A DNA stretch of 64,000 nt from Lachnospiraceae bacterium (GTDB lineage Bacteria; Bacillota; Clostridia; Lachnospirales; Lachnospiraceae). The translations under genes were made by a program, and so were the position numbers. The first letter of the stretch is position 1. Each line of letters begins with the position of its first letter. Below, in pieces: positions 42,530 through 50,807 of the stretch. The DNA lies in the NCBI GenBank assembly GCA_017500935.1, contig JAFVXW010000016.1, positions 62,001-126,000 of the forward strand, given 5' to 3'. The notes under the pieces are model-generated. The model did no database searches. It worked only from the letters and a program-made list of their open reading frames with translations, and was not told the DNA's origin.

Positions 42530-43333
42530 ATGATCGCGCAAAATGGAACAATTCATATAGCTGATACCCAAATGCCCTATATTGCCTTTGGCTGTGGCAG
42601 GAAAAATCTCATCATGATCCCGGGACTGGGAGAGGGTTTAAAAACGGTAAAGGGAATGGCAGTTCCTTTTGCACTTATGTACCATAAGCTGATCAAAGAT
42701 TACAGAGTCTATGTGTTCAGCCGCAGAATGGTGATGCCGCAGGGATTTTCCGTCCGTGATATGGCGGAAGATATTTATCAGGCCATGCAGCAGCTGCATA
42801 TAAAATCGGCCAATATTCTTGGTGTTTCCCAGGGCGGCATGATCGCACAGTGGCTGGCTCTTGACCATCCGCAGGCGGTGGAAAAACTGATCCTGACTGT
42901 GACGATATCCAGACAAAATGCGACGGTGCAGAATGTCATCAGCTCCTGGAAGCAGATGGCGCTGCAGGGTGATTATAAAGGGATTATGGTGGATACATCC
43001 GAAAAATCCTATACAGAAGCTTATCTGAAAATAGCCCGACCGATGTACGGTCTGCTGGGGCTTGCGGGAAAACCCAAAAGTATGGACAGATTTTTAGTAC
43101 AGGCGGATGCCTGTCTGAATCAGGATACCTATGATAAACTGTCCCGGATTTCCTGTCCGACGCTGGTGATTGGCGGCAGACAGGATAAGATTGTATCGCC
43201 GGAAGCTTCAGAAGAGATTGCGGAGCGCATTCCGGGATGCCGGCTTTATATGTATGAAAAATACGGTCATGGACTGTATGAAGAGGCGAAGGATTTTCTG
43301 AAACGGGTAACCGCATTTATAGAAGAAGGATAA
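42530..43333 (+). CDS. Alpha/beta hydrolase
   Basis: A 267-residue hydrolase of the alpha/beta fold. The oxyanion strand is KNLIMIPGLGEG near 25, the nucleophile elbow is ILGVSQGGMIAQWLALDHP near 95 (Ser in GxSxG form), the acid is in LVIGGRQDKIVSP near 215, and the catalytic His is in EKYGHGLYEEA near 245. Substrate unknown. ATG 42530 follows AAAAGGAG with 8-9 base spacing; ATG 42524 is too close. It starts an operon-like run with an aldo/keto reductase (5-base gap) and a DMT transporter (20-base gap). Confidence 0.87.
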   Translation: MIAQNGTIHIADTQMPYIAFGCGRKNLIMIPGLGEGLKTVKGMAVPFALMYHKLIKDYRVYVFSRRMVMPQGFSVRDMAEDIYQAMQQLHIKSANILGVSQGGMIAQWLALDHPQAVEKLILTVTISRQNATVQNVISSWKQMALQGDYKGIMVDTSEKSYTEAYLKIARPMYGLLGLAGKPKSMDRFLVQADACLNQDTYDKLSRISCPTLVIGGRQDKIVSPEASEEIAERIPGCRLYMYEKYGHGLYEEAKDFLKRVTAFIEEG

Positions 43334-43338
43334 AGGAA

Positions 43339-44319
43339 ATGAAAAAAATACAGTTTAACAATACCAATCTGCAGGTGTCAGAGCTTTGTCTTGGCACTGC
43401 CAATTTTGGAACAATACGCAGCGCAGAGGAAAGTTTTGCCCAGATGGATCTGTTTGCAGAACTTGGCGGCAATTTTATCGATACGGCGCTGGTTTACGGT
43501 GACTGGGGATGCGATGAGCGCGGCAGAAGTGAAAAAGTGATCGGACAATGGCTTTCTGACCGGAAAAAGCGTCAGGATGTGATCATTTCCACCAAAGGCT
43601 GTCATCCGCCCTTTGAGGATATGTCGATTCCGCGGGTGAGTGCGGCAGAGATCAGGGACGATATTGCGCTGAGTCTTGAAAATCTCAGGACAGGCTATAT
43701 TGATCTTTACTTTCTGCACAGGGACAATCCGCTTGTGCCTGTCGCAGAGATTTTGGAAACGCTGGAAGAGCAGGTGAAAAAAGGAAATCTCCGCTATTAC
43801 GGCTGTTCCAATTGGACTTTGGATAGGGTAAAAGAAGCGGCAGCTTATGCAAAAGCGCATAAGCTGCAGGGATTTGCCTGCAATCAGATCATGATGACAC
43901 TGGCGGATGTGGATATGAGTTCCATCGAGTGGACAAAGATGTTGATTCTGGATGAGGATTTTTATGATTATCATAAGGAGAGCGGACTGAATCTGATGGC
44001 CTTTCAGTGTATTGCCGGCGGTTATTTTTCCAAAAAGATCGCAGGAAAAGAGATCGGTGACGGACAAAAGGCAATGTATGACTGTGCGGCCAATGATGCC
44101 ATTGCTGCTAAAATGGCAGATTTTGCAAAAGAAGGATATGAGCCGATGGACTTTATGCTCCGGTATGTGACAAAAGCGGCGTTTCCGGCAATTCCCATCT
44201 CATCCTGCAGTACAGCAGAGCAGCTGCGTGATCTGACCAGATCCGTGGAAAAACAGGTGCCCGATGAAATGCTGGATGAACTGATCTCTTTGAAAAAAGT
44301 ACAGAAATATAACCGGTAA
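43339..44319 (+). CDS. Aldo/keto reductase
   Basis: A 326-residue NAD(P)H-dependent oxidoreductase with the AKR TIM barrel. It begins LQVSELCLGTANFGT, has the catalytic block GNFIDTALVYGDWG (Asp, Tyr) near 48, VIISTKGCHPP (Lys) near 82, YIDLYFLHRDNPLVPVAEIL near 120 with the catalytic His, and a cofactor-binding RYYGCSNW segment near 155. The C-terminal phosphate-binding helix IPISSCSTAEQLRDLTRSV is also present. The substrate is unknown. It starts 5 bases after the hydrolase stop and is followed by a transporter, suggesting one small metabolic unit. Confidence 0.9.
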   Translation: MKKIQFNNTNLQVSELCLGTANFGTIRSAEESFAQMDLFAELGGNFIDTALVYGDWGCDERGRSEKVIGQWLSDRKKRQDVIISTKGCHPPFEDMSIPRVSAAEIRDDIALSLENLRTGYIDLYFLHRDNPLVPVAEILETLEEQVKKGNLRYYGCSNWTLDRVKEAAAYAKAHKLQGFACNQIMMTLADVDMSSIEWTKMLILDEDFYDYHKESGLNLMAFQCIAGGYFSKKIAGKEIGDGQKAMYDCAANDAIAAKMADFAKEGYEPMDFMLRYVTKAAFPAIPISSCSTAEQLRDLTRSVEKQVPDEMLDELISLKKVQKYNR

Positions 44320-44339
44320 AAATCAGGAGGCGTAAAAAG

Positions 44340-45188
44340 ATGCAGTATATGCTTTTGGCAGTGGTCATTTCCCTGATTACGGTGCAGAATGTTTTACAGA
44401 AAAGTTATCCCAGGGTGAGTGAAAAGCCCAATGTATTTTTATTTTCATCCCTTACTACAGTGGTGGCAATGCTGTTTTTTGTGGTCAGCTCAGGATTTAA
44501 GCTTCATTTTACCATGGAGTTTGTACCCTATTCCATCGGATTTGGTCTGGCCTTTGGCTGTGCCATGTTCGGCAATGTGCTGTCCTTAAAACTGGGTTCA
44601 CTGGCGCTTACGTCGCTGGTGACTTCCTATTCCCTGCTGATTCCCACATTGTATGGTATGATCTTTTTAAAAGAGCCTATCAGTGTACTGGGATATGTGG
44701 GAATTGTGCTGCTGATCATTTCGATTTTTCTTCTGAATGCCAAAAAAGAGAGTGTTTCCATCACGCTTCCCTGGGTTTTGGTGGTAGGTCTTACCTTTGT
44801 GACCAATGGTATGTGTTCCACCGTTCAGAAGATGGAGCAGATCCGGTTTGACGGCGGTTATAAAAATGAATTCATGATCGTGGCGCTTGCCATTGCCGCG
44901 ACGTTTTTGTTTATTCTGGCGCTGTTCCAGAAAGGGGATATCAAAAAAGAAGCGCGGATTAGTCTGCGCATTGCCGTGCCCAACGGTCTGGCAAACGGTA
45001 TCGTGAATCTGCTGGTGATGGTGCTGACCGGTCTGATTCCCAATGCAATCCTGTTTCCCAGCATTTCCGCAGGCGGCATTGTGTTAAGCTGGGTGCTGGC
45101 GACCTTTGTCTATAAGGAAAAATTGTCCCGGATGCAGCTGATCGGTTATGTGATCGGTATTGCTTCCGTGATCTGTCTGAATCTGTAA
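44340..45188 (+). CDS. DMT-superfamily (EamA-like) transporter
   Basis: A 282-residue inner-membrane protein with about ten hydrophobic helices arranged as two repeated halves, typical of drug/metabolite transporters. TSYSLLIPTLYGMIFLKEPI near 100 and WVLATFVYKEKLSRMQLIGY near 245 mark the ends of the two EamA repeats. It may export or import a metabolite handled by the preceding hydrolase and reductase; the substrate is unknown. AGGAGG lies 8 bases before the ATG. A strong terminator follows. Confidence 0.87.
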   Translation: MQYMLLAVVISLITVQNVLQKSYPRVSEKPNVFLFSSLTTVVAMLFFVVSSGFKLHFTMEFVPYSIGFGLAFGCAMFGNVLSLKLGSLALTSLVTSYSLLIPTLYGMIFLKEPISVLGYVGIVLLIISIFLLNAKKESVSITLPWVLVVGLTFVTNGMCSTVQKMEQIRFDGGYKNEFMIVALAIAATFLFILALFQKGDIKKEARISLRIAVPNGLANGIVNLLVMVLTGLIPNAILFPSISAGGIVLSWVLATFVYKEKLSRMQLIGYVIGIASVICLNL

Positions 45189-45205
45189 AGAAAGGAACAT
45201 AATGT

Positions 45206-45247
45206 GAGCCTGCAGAATCCGGAAATTGATTCTGCAGGCTCATTTTT
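45206..45247. terminator. Terminator after the DMT transporter
   Basis: Perfect 13-bp stem GAGCCTGCAGAAT / ATTCTGCAGGCTC followed by ATTTTTA. It sits between convergent genes. Confidence 0.88.
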
Positions 45248-45280
45248 ACTGTGTATTTTGCGTTTGTGAATAAGGAAAGA

Positions 45281-47281
45281 TTAAAAAAGCCGGATCGGTG
45301 CACAGGTGAAGCCTTCTATTTTGTCGATGATGATTTTGCTGCCTTCGCCGATATACTGCCAGGTGCCGTCCTTTAACAGGCGTTCTGCCTTTGCAGGGGT
45401 TTTTAAGCGCAGTGTTACATTTTCGGCATCATCAAAGTCCATGCTGAACAGGAAGCAGATCAGATCGTTGCTGCCCTGCCACAGTGCCTGTCCGATACGG
45501 CAGTCTGTGTCGATGCGTACGGGCATGCCGCCGCAGAGCCAGTCCAGAATATTTAAGATCTGGCAGCTCTTGGGGAAGGACTGAATGTCATCAGACCAGG
45601 GAGCGCGGGCTAAAACGGCAGCGCGGCCGCCTTCCGGTGTATTGTATACAGCCGTTCCTACGGGAAGGGCGTTATTGCTTTTTGCGCAGGCTCTGCAGTC
45701 GTCTGTAAGGTTTGTACTTTCCAAAGGACCGGGAGTCGCAGAAGGATTGGAGGAAACAGAAAGGGCTGTGGCGCCGACACATTTCATATCTGCGCAGCCG
45801 TTGCCGTATCCTGCCCAGTGACCGCCGCGGATAAAGCCGGTGTAAGGGGCATTCAGGGCATCGTCGGTGAAAACTTCGCTGTTGTCGGTGACAGGTCCCG
45901 TGATCTCTACGCCCAGTGCATGGCGTCCAAGCTTGGTATCAATATAGCCGACAGCTTCTGCATCGGCATAGATTGCTTTGCCCAGCCATTTTTCCAGTTC
46001 GGCATTGGGCATGGCTTTTACCAGATTGCCGCCAAGGATCACACCCAGCGCATTGTCGGCAGACGGGGTGAGCGGCACACCGATTTTTAATAACTGATGG
46101 GACAGACCGAAGGGAAGATCGTGCATTTCCCTTAAATGGGAAGCTGTCTCGGCATAAACCCACTGTTCTTCAGAAAAATAGGGATAAAAACCGATCTGCT
46201 TATGGTCTGCAAGGCTGTCGGATAAGGCGGACAGAAAAGGTCGTTCCTGATCCATACGGGCAATATAGCCGTTCATTTCGGCAATCATATTCTGGATGGC
46301 TTCAAAAGTGACGCCTTCAGCGCCGCCAAGGCCGATGTGCAGAGCTGCTTCCCACGCGGTGATCTTATGGGATTTGCCGCGCTTGAAATAAGGGCAGATC
46401 ACGATTTCGGAGTAGCTGTTGGCATTTTTGATCAGAGAATGCTCATTGGTGACAGCGATGGAAAAAGCTTTTTTGACCGATTCAAAAGGCGTCTGGTCAT
46501 TGTAGAAAAAGGCGCCCGGACGGAAATAAACCTTACCGTCGGGATTTGCCAGTGCATTGGCATAGTCTTTAAAATTACCCTGCGCGAAGTTGTCATATTC
46601 CACACCGGCAGTCATAAGTCCCATGATGATATCGGGATTGACTGCATGAACAGCCTGTGCGATACTGCGCAGCAGTTCTGTCATGCCTTCGTGGGTAAAA
46701 TACAGCCATTCCCGGCGGATTGTGTTGTCTTTGGGAAAGTGATCTGTCAGCAATTCGGCGTTTAACTGTTCGCGGGTAAAAGTATGGTGATACTGTTTGT
46801 TGAAGGCTGCGATACATTCATCACAGAAACATGCGCTCTGTATGGGAGAGTGGTCGTAGACGCGGAAATCGTCGTCGATCCACATACATTCCGGTTCCAG
46901 ACGTGCGAAGCGGGCAAAAACGGCAGAGACTCTTTCTTTGAGCTCTGCGCTGCGCGGACATACAGAAACCACACCGGTTTCCCCTTCCGGTCCTACCATA
47001 TGGCGGACAATGGCAGGACGTTTGGTCTGAAAGTCGCCGTGTCCCAGAACATAACCGATGTTAAACTGGACAGAAAGGCCCTGTTTTTTGGCGATGCGCA
47101 CATCTTCTGCGAATTTCAGCAGTTTCGCTTCGCTTTCTTCGGGGGTGTCATTGAAGTCGGCAGGTGTAAAGAGCATGATACTGTCCCAGGAACCGGGATA
47201 TTTTTTTGCGGAATCCATAAGGTCCTGGATGGTGGTCTGTTTACTTGCGCCTACGCGCTGGATACATTTGTAGCGGCTCAT
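45281..47281 (-). CDS. Uncharacterised TIM-barrel, glycoside-hydrolase-like protein
   Basis: A 666-residue soluble protein without signal peptide. The first 350 residues look like a TIM barrel (SWDSIMLFTPADFNDTPEES, GLSVQFNIGYVLG, CMWIDDDFRVYDHSP with a cluster of acidic residues, CFCDECIAAFN). The CFCDECIAAFN block recalls the C-x-C-x2-C element seen in beta-galactosidase-like (GH42-type) and related uncharacterised hydrolases. The rest resembles a glutamine-amidotransferase-like and a terminal beta domain (AKAERLLKDGTWQYIGEGSK). I cannot name a family with certainty. It lies 29 bases downstream of the kinase gene on the same strand. Confidence 0.55.
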   Translation of the reverse strand: MSRYKCIQRVGASKQTTIQDLMDSAKKYPGSWDSIMLFTPADFNDTPEESEAKLLKFAEDVRIAKKQGLSVQFNIGYVLGHGDFQTKRPAIVRHMVGPEGETGVVSVCPRSAELKERVSAVFARFARLEPECMWIDDDFRVYDHSPIQSACFCDECIAAFNKQYHHTFTREQLNAELLTDHFPKDNTIRREWLYFTHEGMTELLRSIAQAVHAVNPDIIMGLMTAGVEYDNFAQGNFKDYANALANPDGKVYFRPGAFFYNDQTPFESVKKAFSIAVTNEHSLIKNANSYSEIVICPYFKRGKSHKITAWEAALHIGLGGAEGVTFEAIQNMIAEMNGYIARMDQERPFLSALSDSLADHKQIGFYPYFSEEQWVYAETASHLREMHDLPFGLSHQLLKIGVPLTPSADNALGVILGGNLVKAMPNAELEKWLGKAIYADAEAVGYIDTKLGRHALGVEITGPVTDNSEVFTDDALNAPYTGFIRGGHWAGYGNGCADMKCVGATALSVSSNPSATPGPLESTNLTDDCRACAKSNNALPVGTAVYNTPEGGRAAVLARAPWSDDIQSFPKSCQILNILDWLCGGMPVRIDTDCRIGQALWQGSNDLICFLFSMDFDDAENVTLRLKTPAKAERLLKDGTWQYIGEGSKIIIDKIEGFTCAPIRLF

Positions 47282-47310
47282 GTTTTGACCTCCTTAAAAA
47301 AGTGGGCGTT

Positions 47311-48387
47311 TTACCGGTTCTGTATCGGTATGATCAGGCTGCAGCGTTCTTTGACCTGCATAGCTTCAAAATATTTGTGTTCCATGGGAATCCATTCGTT
47401 GAAAAAACGCTGGGAAAAGCCGGAAGAGTTGCGTTTTAAGATACGTTTTTTCTGTAAATCTGCGTCAATATCCAGAAATACAGAAAAATCATAAAAACCG
47501 GACAGCTCCGGATGCATGCTGTAAGCACCTTCTATTACAGTAAGTCTGCCGGGAGTGATCATAACCGGCGGCTGCACGGTAAAGCTGGAACAGTCAAAAC
47601 GGCGGTAAGCGATCGTTTCTTTTTGGGAAAGCGGCAGCAGCACTTCTTCCAGAAAACGTTCTCTGTCCACATTGCCGCCAGGCTGGGCAAAGCGCTCGGG
47701 AGTGCGCTGCTCGGGGCGTAAAAAGAAATCATCCATATGCAGCAGCGTACATCCGTAAACCTCTTCCAAAAGTGCGCCCAGAGTGGATTTGCCGCTGGCG
47801 CTGCCGCCTTCTATGGCGAGGGTGACAGGAGCGGAGGCGTTTTGCAGCAAGCTGTCAATTGTGGCAAACAAAGAGAGGAATAAAGCGTATTCTTTTCTGA
47901 TCAGCCGGTAAGCCGGATGATATGCCTGACGGAAAGCTTCGGAATGATGACGTGCGGGGAAGCCTTGTGCGCGCCACTTCGCAATTTCGGCAGCGGTTTC
48001 TTCAGCTGAAAAAGGAAGAAGTCCTTTTTGGGTCATTTCCTGTAATAGGATAAGTTTTTCTTCCAGACGTTCCCGGCCGTCAGCAACCGGTTTTGCAGAG
48101 AGGAAAAACAGTTTCCCGAATGTTTGGGCAGAGATTCCGTTTTTTAGAAGGTCCAGATGTACACGGCAGTAATCGCCGTCCAGAACTTCGATCATTTCGC
48201 CGCTGTGGGGGATACAGTGTTTGGCTTCCTGCTCGATATAGGCAGTCGCTGCGCTGGGATCAGCCAGCAGATGTTCACAGCCGAAGGCGCTTTGGTGCAG
48301 GAATTTGAGGATATCCGTTAAGGTAAGCTGCGGGTAAGTCTGCAGGTGGGAAAGCAGCAGGCAGCAGGTCTGTGTGTTTGTGTCCAT
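47311..48387 (-). CDS. Uridine-kinase-like P-loop kinase with an N-terminal helical domain
   Basis: A 358-residue protein. The C-terminal half is a phosphoribulokinase/uridine kinase/pantothenate kinase-type domain: Walker A AIEGGSASGKSTLGALLEEV near 190, then LLHMDDFFLRPEQRTPERFA with the catalytic Asp, and a TVIEGAYSMHPELSGFYDF segment. The first 170 residues are helical and of unknown role (FGCEHLLADPSAATAYIEQE). The phosphate acceptor could be a nucleoside, a vitamin or another small alcohol. It lies 94 bases downstream of the ECF substrate-binding gene, but a terminator lies in the gap. Confidence 0.75.
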   Translation of the reverse strand: MDTNTQTCCLLLSHLQTYPQLTLTDILKFLHQSAFGCEHLLADPSAATAYIEQEAKHCIPHSGEMIEVLDGDYCRVHLDLLKNGISAQTFGKLFFLSAKPVADGRERLEEKLILLQEMTQKGLLPFSAEETAAEIAKWRAQGFPARHHSEAFRQAYHPAYRLIRKEYALFLSLFATIDSLLQNASAPVTLAIEGGSASGKSTLGALLEEVYGCTLLHMDDFFLRPEQRTPERFAQPGGNVDRERFLEEVLLPLSQKETIAYRRFDCSSFTVQPPVMITPGRLTVIEGAYSMHPELSGFYDFSVFLDIDADLQKKRILKRNSSGFSQRFFNEWIPMEHKYFEAMQVKERCSLIIPIQNR

Positions 48388-48424
48388 GGGAGAAATCTCC
48401 TGATTTTTTTAGAAGTTATTTTAC

Positions 48425-48446
48425 AAAAGGCCGCCTGCAGGCGGCC
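48425..48446 (-). terminator. Terminator of the ECF component gene
   Basis: The perfect palindrome GGCCGCCTGCAGGCGGCC (48429-48446) is followed on the minus strand by TTTTGTAAAA. It lies 36 bases past the ECF component stop codon. Confidence 0.75.
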
Positions 48447-48481
48447 ATGATTTTGGTATTGGGAATTGTCAAAACGGAGTG

Positions 48482-49021
48482 TCAGTCGTTTGGGGTGGTG
48501 AGTCTGTATTTTTCCAGCACGATCACCAGAATGGGAATGAGCACGATCTGCACGATGATGCCTGGGATTGCATTCAGGACAGCGCCTGCCAAAAAGGCAG
48601 AAAATCCAAAGCTGCTTCCCTGTATGCCAAGGCAGATAAGCATCGCTGCGCCCCATACAAGACGGCCTGCCAGCATGGCAATGATCAGAGAAATGTATAC
48701 AGAGCGTTTCTTTTTGGGAAGAATGCTGTGCAGCATTCCGGACACTGCACCGTATGCGGCAAGTTCAAAGGCCATGCACACAGCGGTGGGAAACATGGGC
48801 GGCATGCCCAGAGTCAGAGAACGAAGCAGAGGCGCGATAAAACCAACGGCAAGCCCCCACGGCCATCCACAGATAAAACCGCATAACAATACGGGGATGT
48901 GCATCGGACAGAGCATGGCGCCAATCTGCGGAATCTGACCGGTCAAAAAGGGCAGTACATAGGCAAGTGCCAGAAACATGGCTGCCAGGATCATGGTGCG
49001 GGTGTTGTTTGTTTTTTTCAT
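48482..49021 (-). CDS. ECF transporter substrate-binding (S) component
   Basis: A 179-residue hydrophobic protein with six membrane segments. The N-terminal MILAAMFLALAYVLPFLTGQ and the MPPMFPTAVCMAFELAAYGA block are typical of S components of energy-coupling factor vitamin transporters. The bound vitamin cannot be read from the sequence; pantothenate-, thiamine- or queuosine-precursor-type relatives are possible. The shared ATPase and T component must be encoded elsewhere. Its mRNA has a leader of about 150 bases with switch-like pairing (described separately). AAAGGA lies 7 bases before the ATG. Confidence 0.85.
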   Translation of the reverse strand: MKKTNNTRTMILAAMFLALAYVLPFLTGQIPQIGAMLCPMHIPVLLCGFICGWPWGLAVGFIAPLLRSLTLGMPPMFPTAVCMAFELAAYGAVSGMLHSILPKKKRSVYISLIIAMLAGRLVWGAAMLICLGIQGSSFGFSAFLAGAVLNAIPGIIVQIVLIPILVIVLEKYRLTTPND

Positions 49022-49173
49022 AGGAAGTTCCTTTCTTTGCGGTTACCCAAAAAGATGCTGCTGCCCTGCAGGGTAAACAACACCTTGTGGTATCGTGCAA
49101 ATTTATAATGATAAAAAATAATTAAAGGAACTTCTGTTCCGAAACCGATCTTCTGAGTCGGGTGATTATCTTT
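49022..49173 (-). promoter_or_regulatory. Structured mRNA leader, candidate translational riboswitch
   Basis: Reading the minus strand, the leader contains GGAAC-agaa-GTTCC (49140-49127), then a U-rich run, hairpin-forming segments (CCCTGCAGGG; TTACCC/GGGTAA) and finally the Shine-Dalgarno AAAGGAACTTC (49034-49024). The segment GAAGTTCCTTT (49134-49124) is exactly complementary over 11 bases to that Shine-Dalgarno region. It can thus pair either with the upstream GGAAC or with the ribosome site. I do not recognise a known riboswitch class in it. Confidence 0.55.
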
Positions 49174-49201
49174 ATTATAAGTGATATGAGAAACTTTTCA
49201 A
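49174..49201 (-). promoter_or_regulatory. Promoter of the ECF component gene
   Basis: On the minus strand TTGAAA (49201-49196), a 16-base spacer and a perfect TATAAT (49179-49174). It places the transcript start near 49167, giving a leader of about 145 bases. Confidence 0.65.
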
Positions 49202-49336
49202 GGATTTTTGCGTCAATTTAAATAGAAAGCAGGAATGCAAAAAGGATGGAATGAATTGCCAGTGTAGACAAAATCCTGTAAAACCATCAAAACAGGAAAT
49301 TTGCATGCCGGCTCCAGATATACCGAAGGATATGGC
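49202..49336. other. Intergenic stretch upstream of the ECF promoter
   Basis: Together with the leader and promoter this completes a gene-free gap of 330 bases. This part is AT-rich. A second TTGACG on the minus strand near 49215-49210 has no matching -10. Nothing else is seen. Confidence 0.5.
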
Positions 49337-49370
49337 AATAATCGGCGGGGATTATTCCCCGCCGATTATT
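49337..49370 (-). terminator. Perfect 15-bp hairpin overlapping the DUF3842 stop codon
   Basis: Arms AATAATCGGCGGGGA and TCCCCGCCGATTATT with a 4-base loop that contains the stop codon. The last five sense codons of the gene form one arm. Only a short T-rich part (TTATT) lies at its end, so it may be a weak terminator or an mRNA-stabilising 3' end. Confidence 0.65.
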
Positions 49371-49777
49371 GCTTCCAGGCGTTTCATAACATCTTCAATC
49401 ATGGCGGTCATGGTCAGGTCAGAAACTCCTGCCACCAGATTTTCACATTTGTTCATGGGAATCAGAATACGGGTGGCATCAGCCTGACCTACGGCAACAG
49501 CCATCTGCGGGGTGATCTCGCCGTATAAGGAATCTGCGATCACGATACCGATGGGGCCGATGATGATGTCGGCTTTACGGCAGGCTACAATGACAGGATT
49601 TTCGCCGGTGGCGGCCTGTCTGGCACCGGCTTTTAACATGGAGGCGGTGGCTGTTGCGTTGGTGCCGACTGCCATAATGTGCAGCAGCTGCGCAGATGTA
49701 CTGAAGCGGGAAGAGATTGCCTTGATAAGCTGGGCACCGAGCTGTCCGCCCTGCCCGTCAATGATCAGAATATTCAT
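49352..49777 (-). CDS. DUF3842 family protein
   Basis: A 141-residue protein of a small family common in Clostridia. It begins MNILIIDGQGGQLGAQLIKA, a Rossmann-like nucleotide-binding start, and continues HIMAVGTNATATASMLKAGA near 33 and IIIGPIGIVIADSLYGEITP near 72. Length and pattern are normal for the family. Its function is unknown; the glycine-rich start suggests it binds a dinucleotide or similar ligand, which is inference. It is transcribed alone, divergently from the HAD gene. Confidence 0.85.
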   Translation of the reverse strand: MNILIIDGQGGQLGAQLIKAISSRFSTSAQLLHIMAVGTNATATASMLKAGARQAATGENPVIVACRKADIIIGPIGIVIADSLYGEITPQMAVAVGQADATRILIPMNKCENLVAGVSDLTMTAMIEDVMKRLEAIIGGE

Positions 49778-49887
49778 ATAAAACTCCGTTCTGCTGCCTT
49801 TTGACAGCTCTCTGATTGTTTCAGTATAGCACGAAACAGGTGGGTATGATAGAATGAAATCAAAATTTACAACCTACGGAGACAGCC

Positions 49888-50703
49888 ATGAAAACACTTT
49901 ATGTGACAGATCTGGACGGCACACTGCTGCGCAGTGACCAGACCATTTCAGCATATACCAATGAAACGATCAATCGACTGGTGGAACAGGGGATGCTGTT
50001 TTCCTATGCGACGGCCCGTTCTTATATTACCGCCCGCAAGGTGGCAGGGGAGCTTAGAGCGCAGATTCCGCTGATCGTTTATAACGGGACTTTTATCATA
50101 GACAATGTGAGCGGAAAACTGCTGCACGGGCATTTTTTCGGGGAACAGGCAAAAGAAATTCTGGATGATCTGATCGCGCACGGCATTTTCCCGATTGTGT
50201 ATGCCTATATTGACGGTGTGGAGAAGTTCAGCTATCTGGAATCTGCCGTGACACCGGGCATGCAGGCTTTTTTAGATACAAGGCAGGGAGATATCCGCAG
50301 AACCGCTGTCAGGGAGGCGGCAGATCTGTATCGGGGAGATATTTTTTATTTTACCTGTATCGATGAAACGGATAAATTGGAGCCGATGCTGCACAAATAC
50401 CGGGATCAGCACCATTGTATTTATGCGCCGGATATTTATTCGGGAAAACAGTGGCTTGAGATCACACCGGCCGGTGTTTCCAAGGCCAATGCCATCCGCA
50501 GGCTGCAAAAGCTGCTTGGATGTGACCGGGTGGTGGTGTTTGGAGACGGAAAAAACGATATGGATATGTTTGAAATGGCAGATGAATGCTATGCGGTGGA
50601 AAATGCCGCAGAGGAACTAAAAGCCATTGCAACAGGCGTCATCGGCAAAAATGATGAGGATGCCGTGGCGCAGTGGCTGTTGAAAAATGCAGACTGTAAA
50701 TAA
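49888..50703 (+). CDS. HAD-superfamily Cof-type phosphatase
   Basis: A 271-residue hydrolase of the Cof/YidA branch. Motif I LYVTDLDGTLLRSDQTIS carries the nucleophile Asp. Motif II is in SYATARSYITARKVA, and motif III/IV is VVVFGDGKNDMDMFEMADEC near 210. A cap domain lies between. Such enzymes dephosphorylate sugar phosphates or flavin-type phosphates; the substrate is unknown. The ATG follows ACGGAGA. It is a single gene bounded by hairpin-rich DNA. Confidence 0.9.
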   Translation: MKTLYVTDLDGTLLRSDQTISAYTNETINRLVEQGMLFSYATARSYITARKVAGELRAQIPLIVYNGTFIIDNVSGKLLHGHFFGEQAKEILDDLIAHGIFPIVYAYIDGVEKFSYLESAVTPGMQAFLDTRQGDIRRTAVREAADLYRGDIFYFTCIDETDKLEPMLHKYRDQHHCIYAPDIYSGKQWLEITPAGVSKANAIRRLQKLLGCDRVVVFGDGKNDMDMFEMADECYAVENAAEELKAIATGVIGKNDEDAVAQWLLKNADCK

Positions 50704-50745
50704 AAAAACTGCGGGCGGGGATGCTGTGTAAAACACCCCGCCCGC
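50702..50745 (-). terminator. Terminator of the Fe-S aldo/keto reductase gene
   Basis: Perfect 10-bp stem GCGGGCGGGG / CCCCGCCCGC with a 15-base loop, followed on the minus strand by AGTTTTTTTA. It lies between convergent genes. Confidence 0.82.
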
Positions 50746-50800
50746 GGTATATGCGCGCACGGGAGTATATCGCTGACGCGTCAGGAGCCGACGCAGTTTT
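50746..50800. repeat. GC-rich palindromic words between HAD and reductase genes
   Basis: Contains the palindrome CTGACGCGTCAG and, further right, GCCGACGCAG followed by TTTTTT, so it may form a second, plus-strand terminator for the HAD gene. Its words resemble those of the other GC-rich intergenic elements in the window. Confidence 0.45.
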
Positions 50801-50807
50801 TTCGTGT

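Noticed and set aside
49022-49173. Assignment of the ECF leader to the preQ1-II, THF or TPP riboswitch
   Set aside because: The end GGGTAACCGCAAAG resembles part of a preQ1-II site, but the conserved cores of these classes could not be matched by eye, so no class is claimed.
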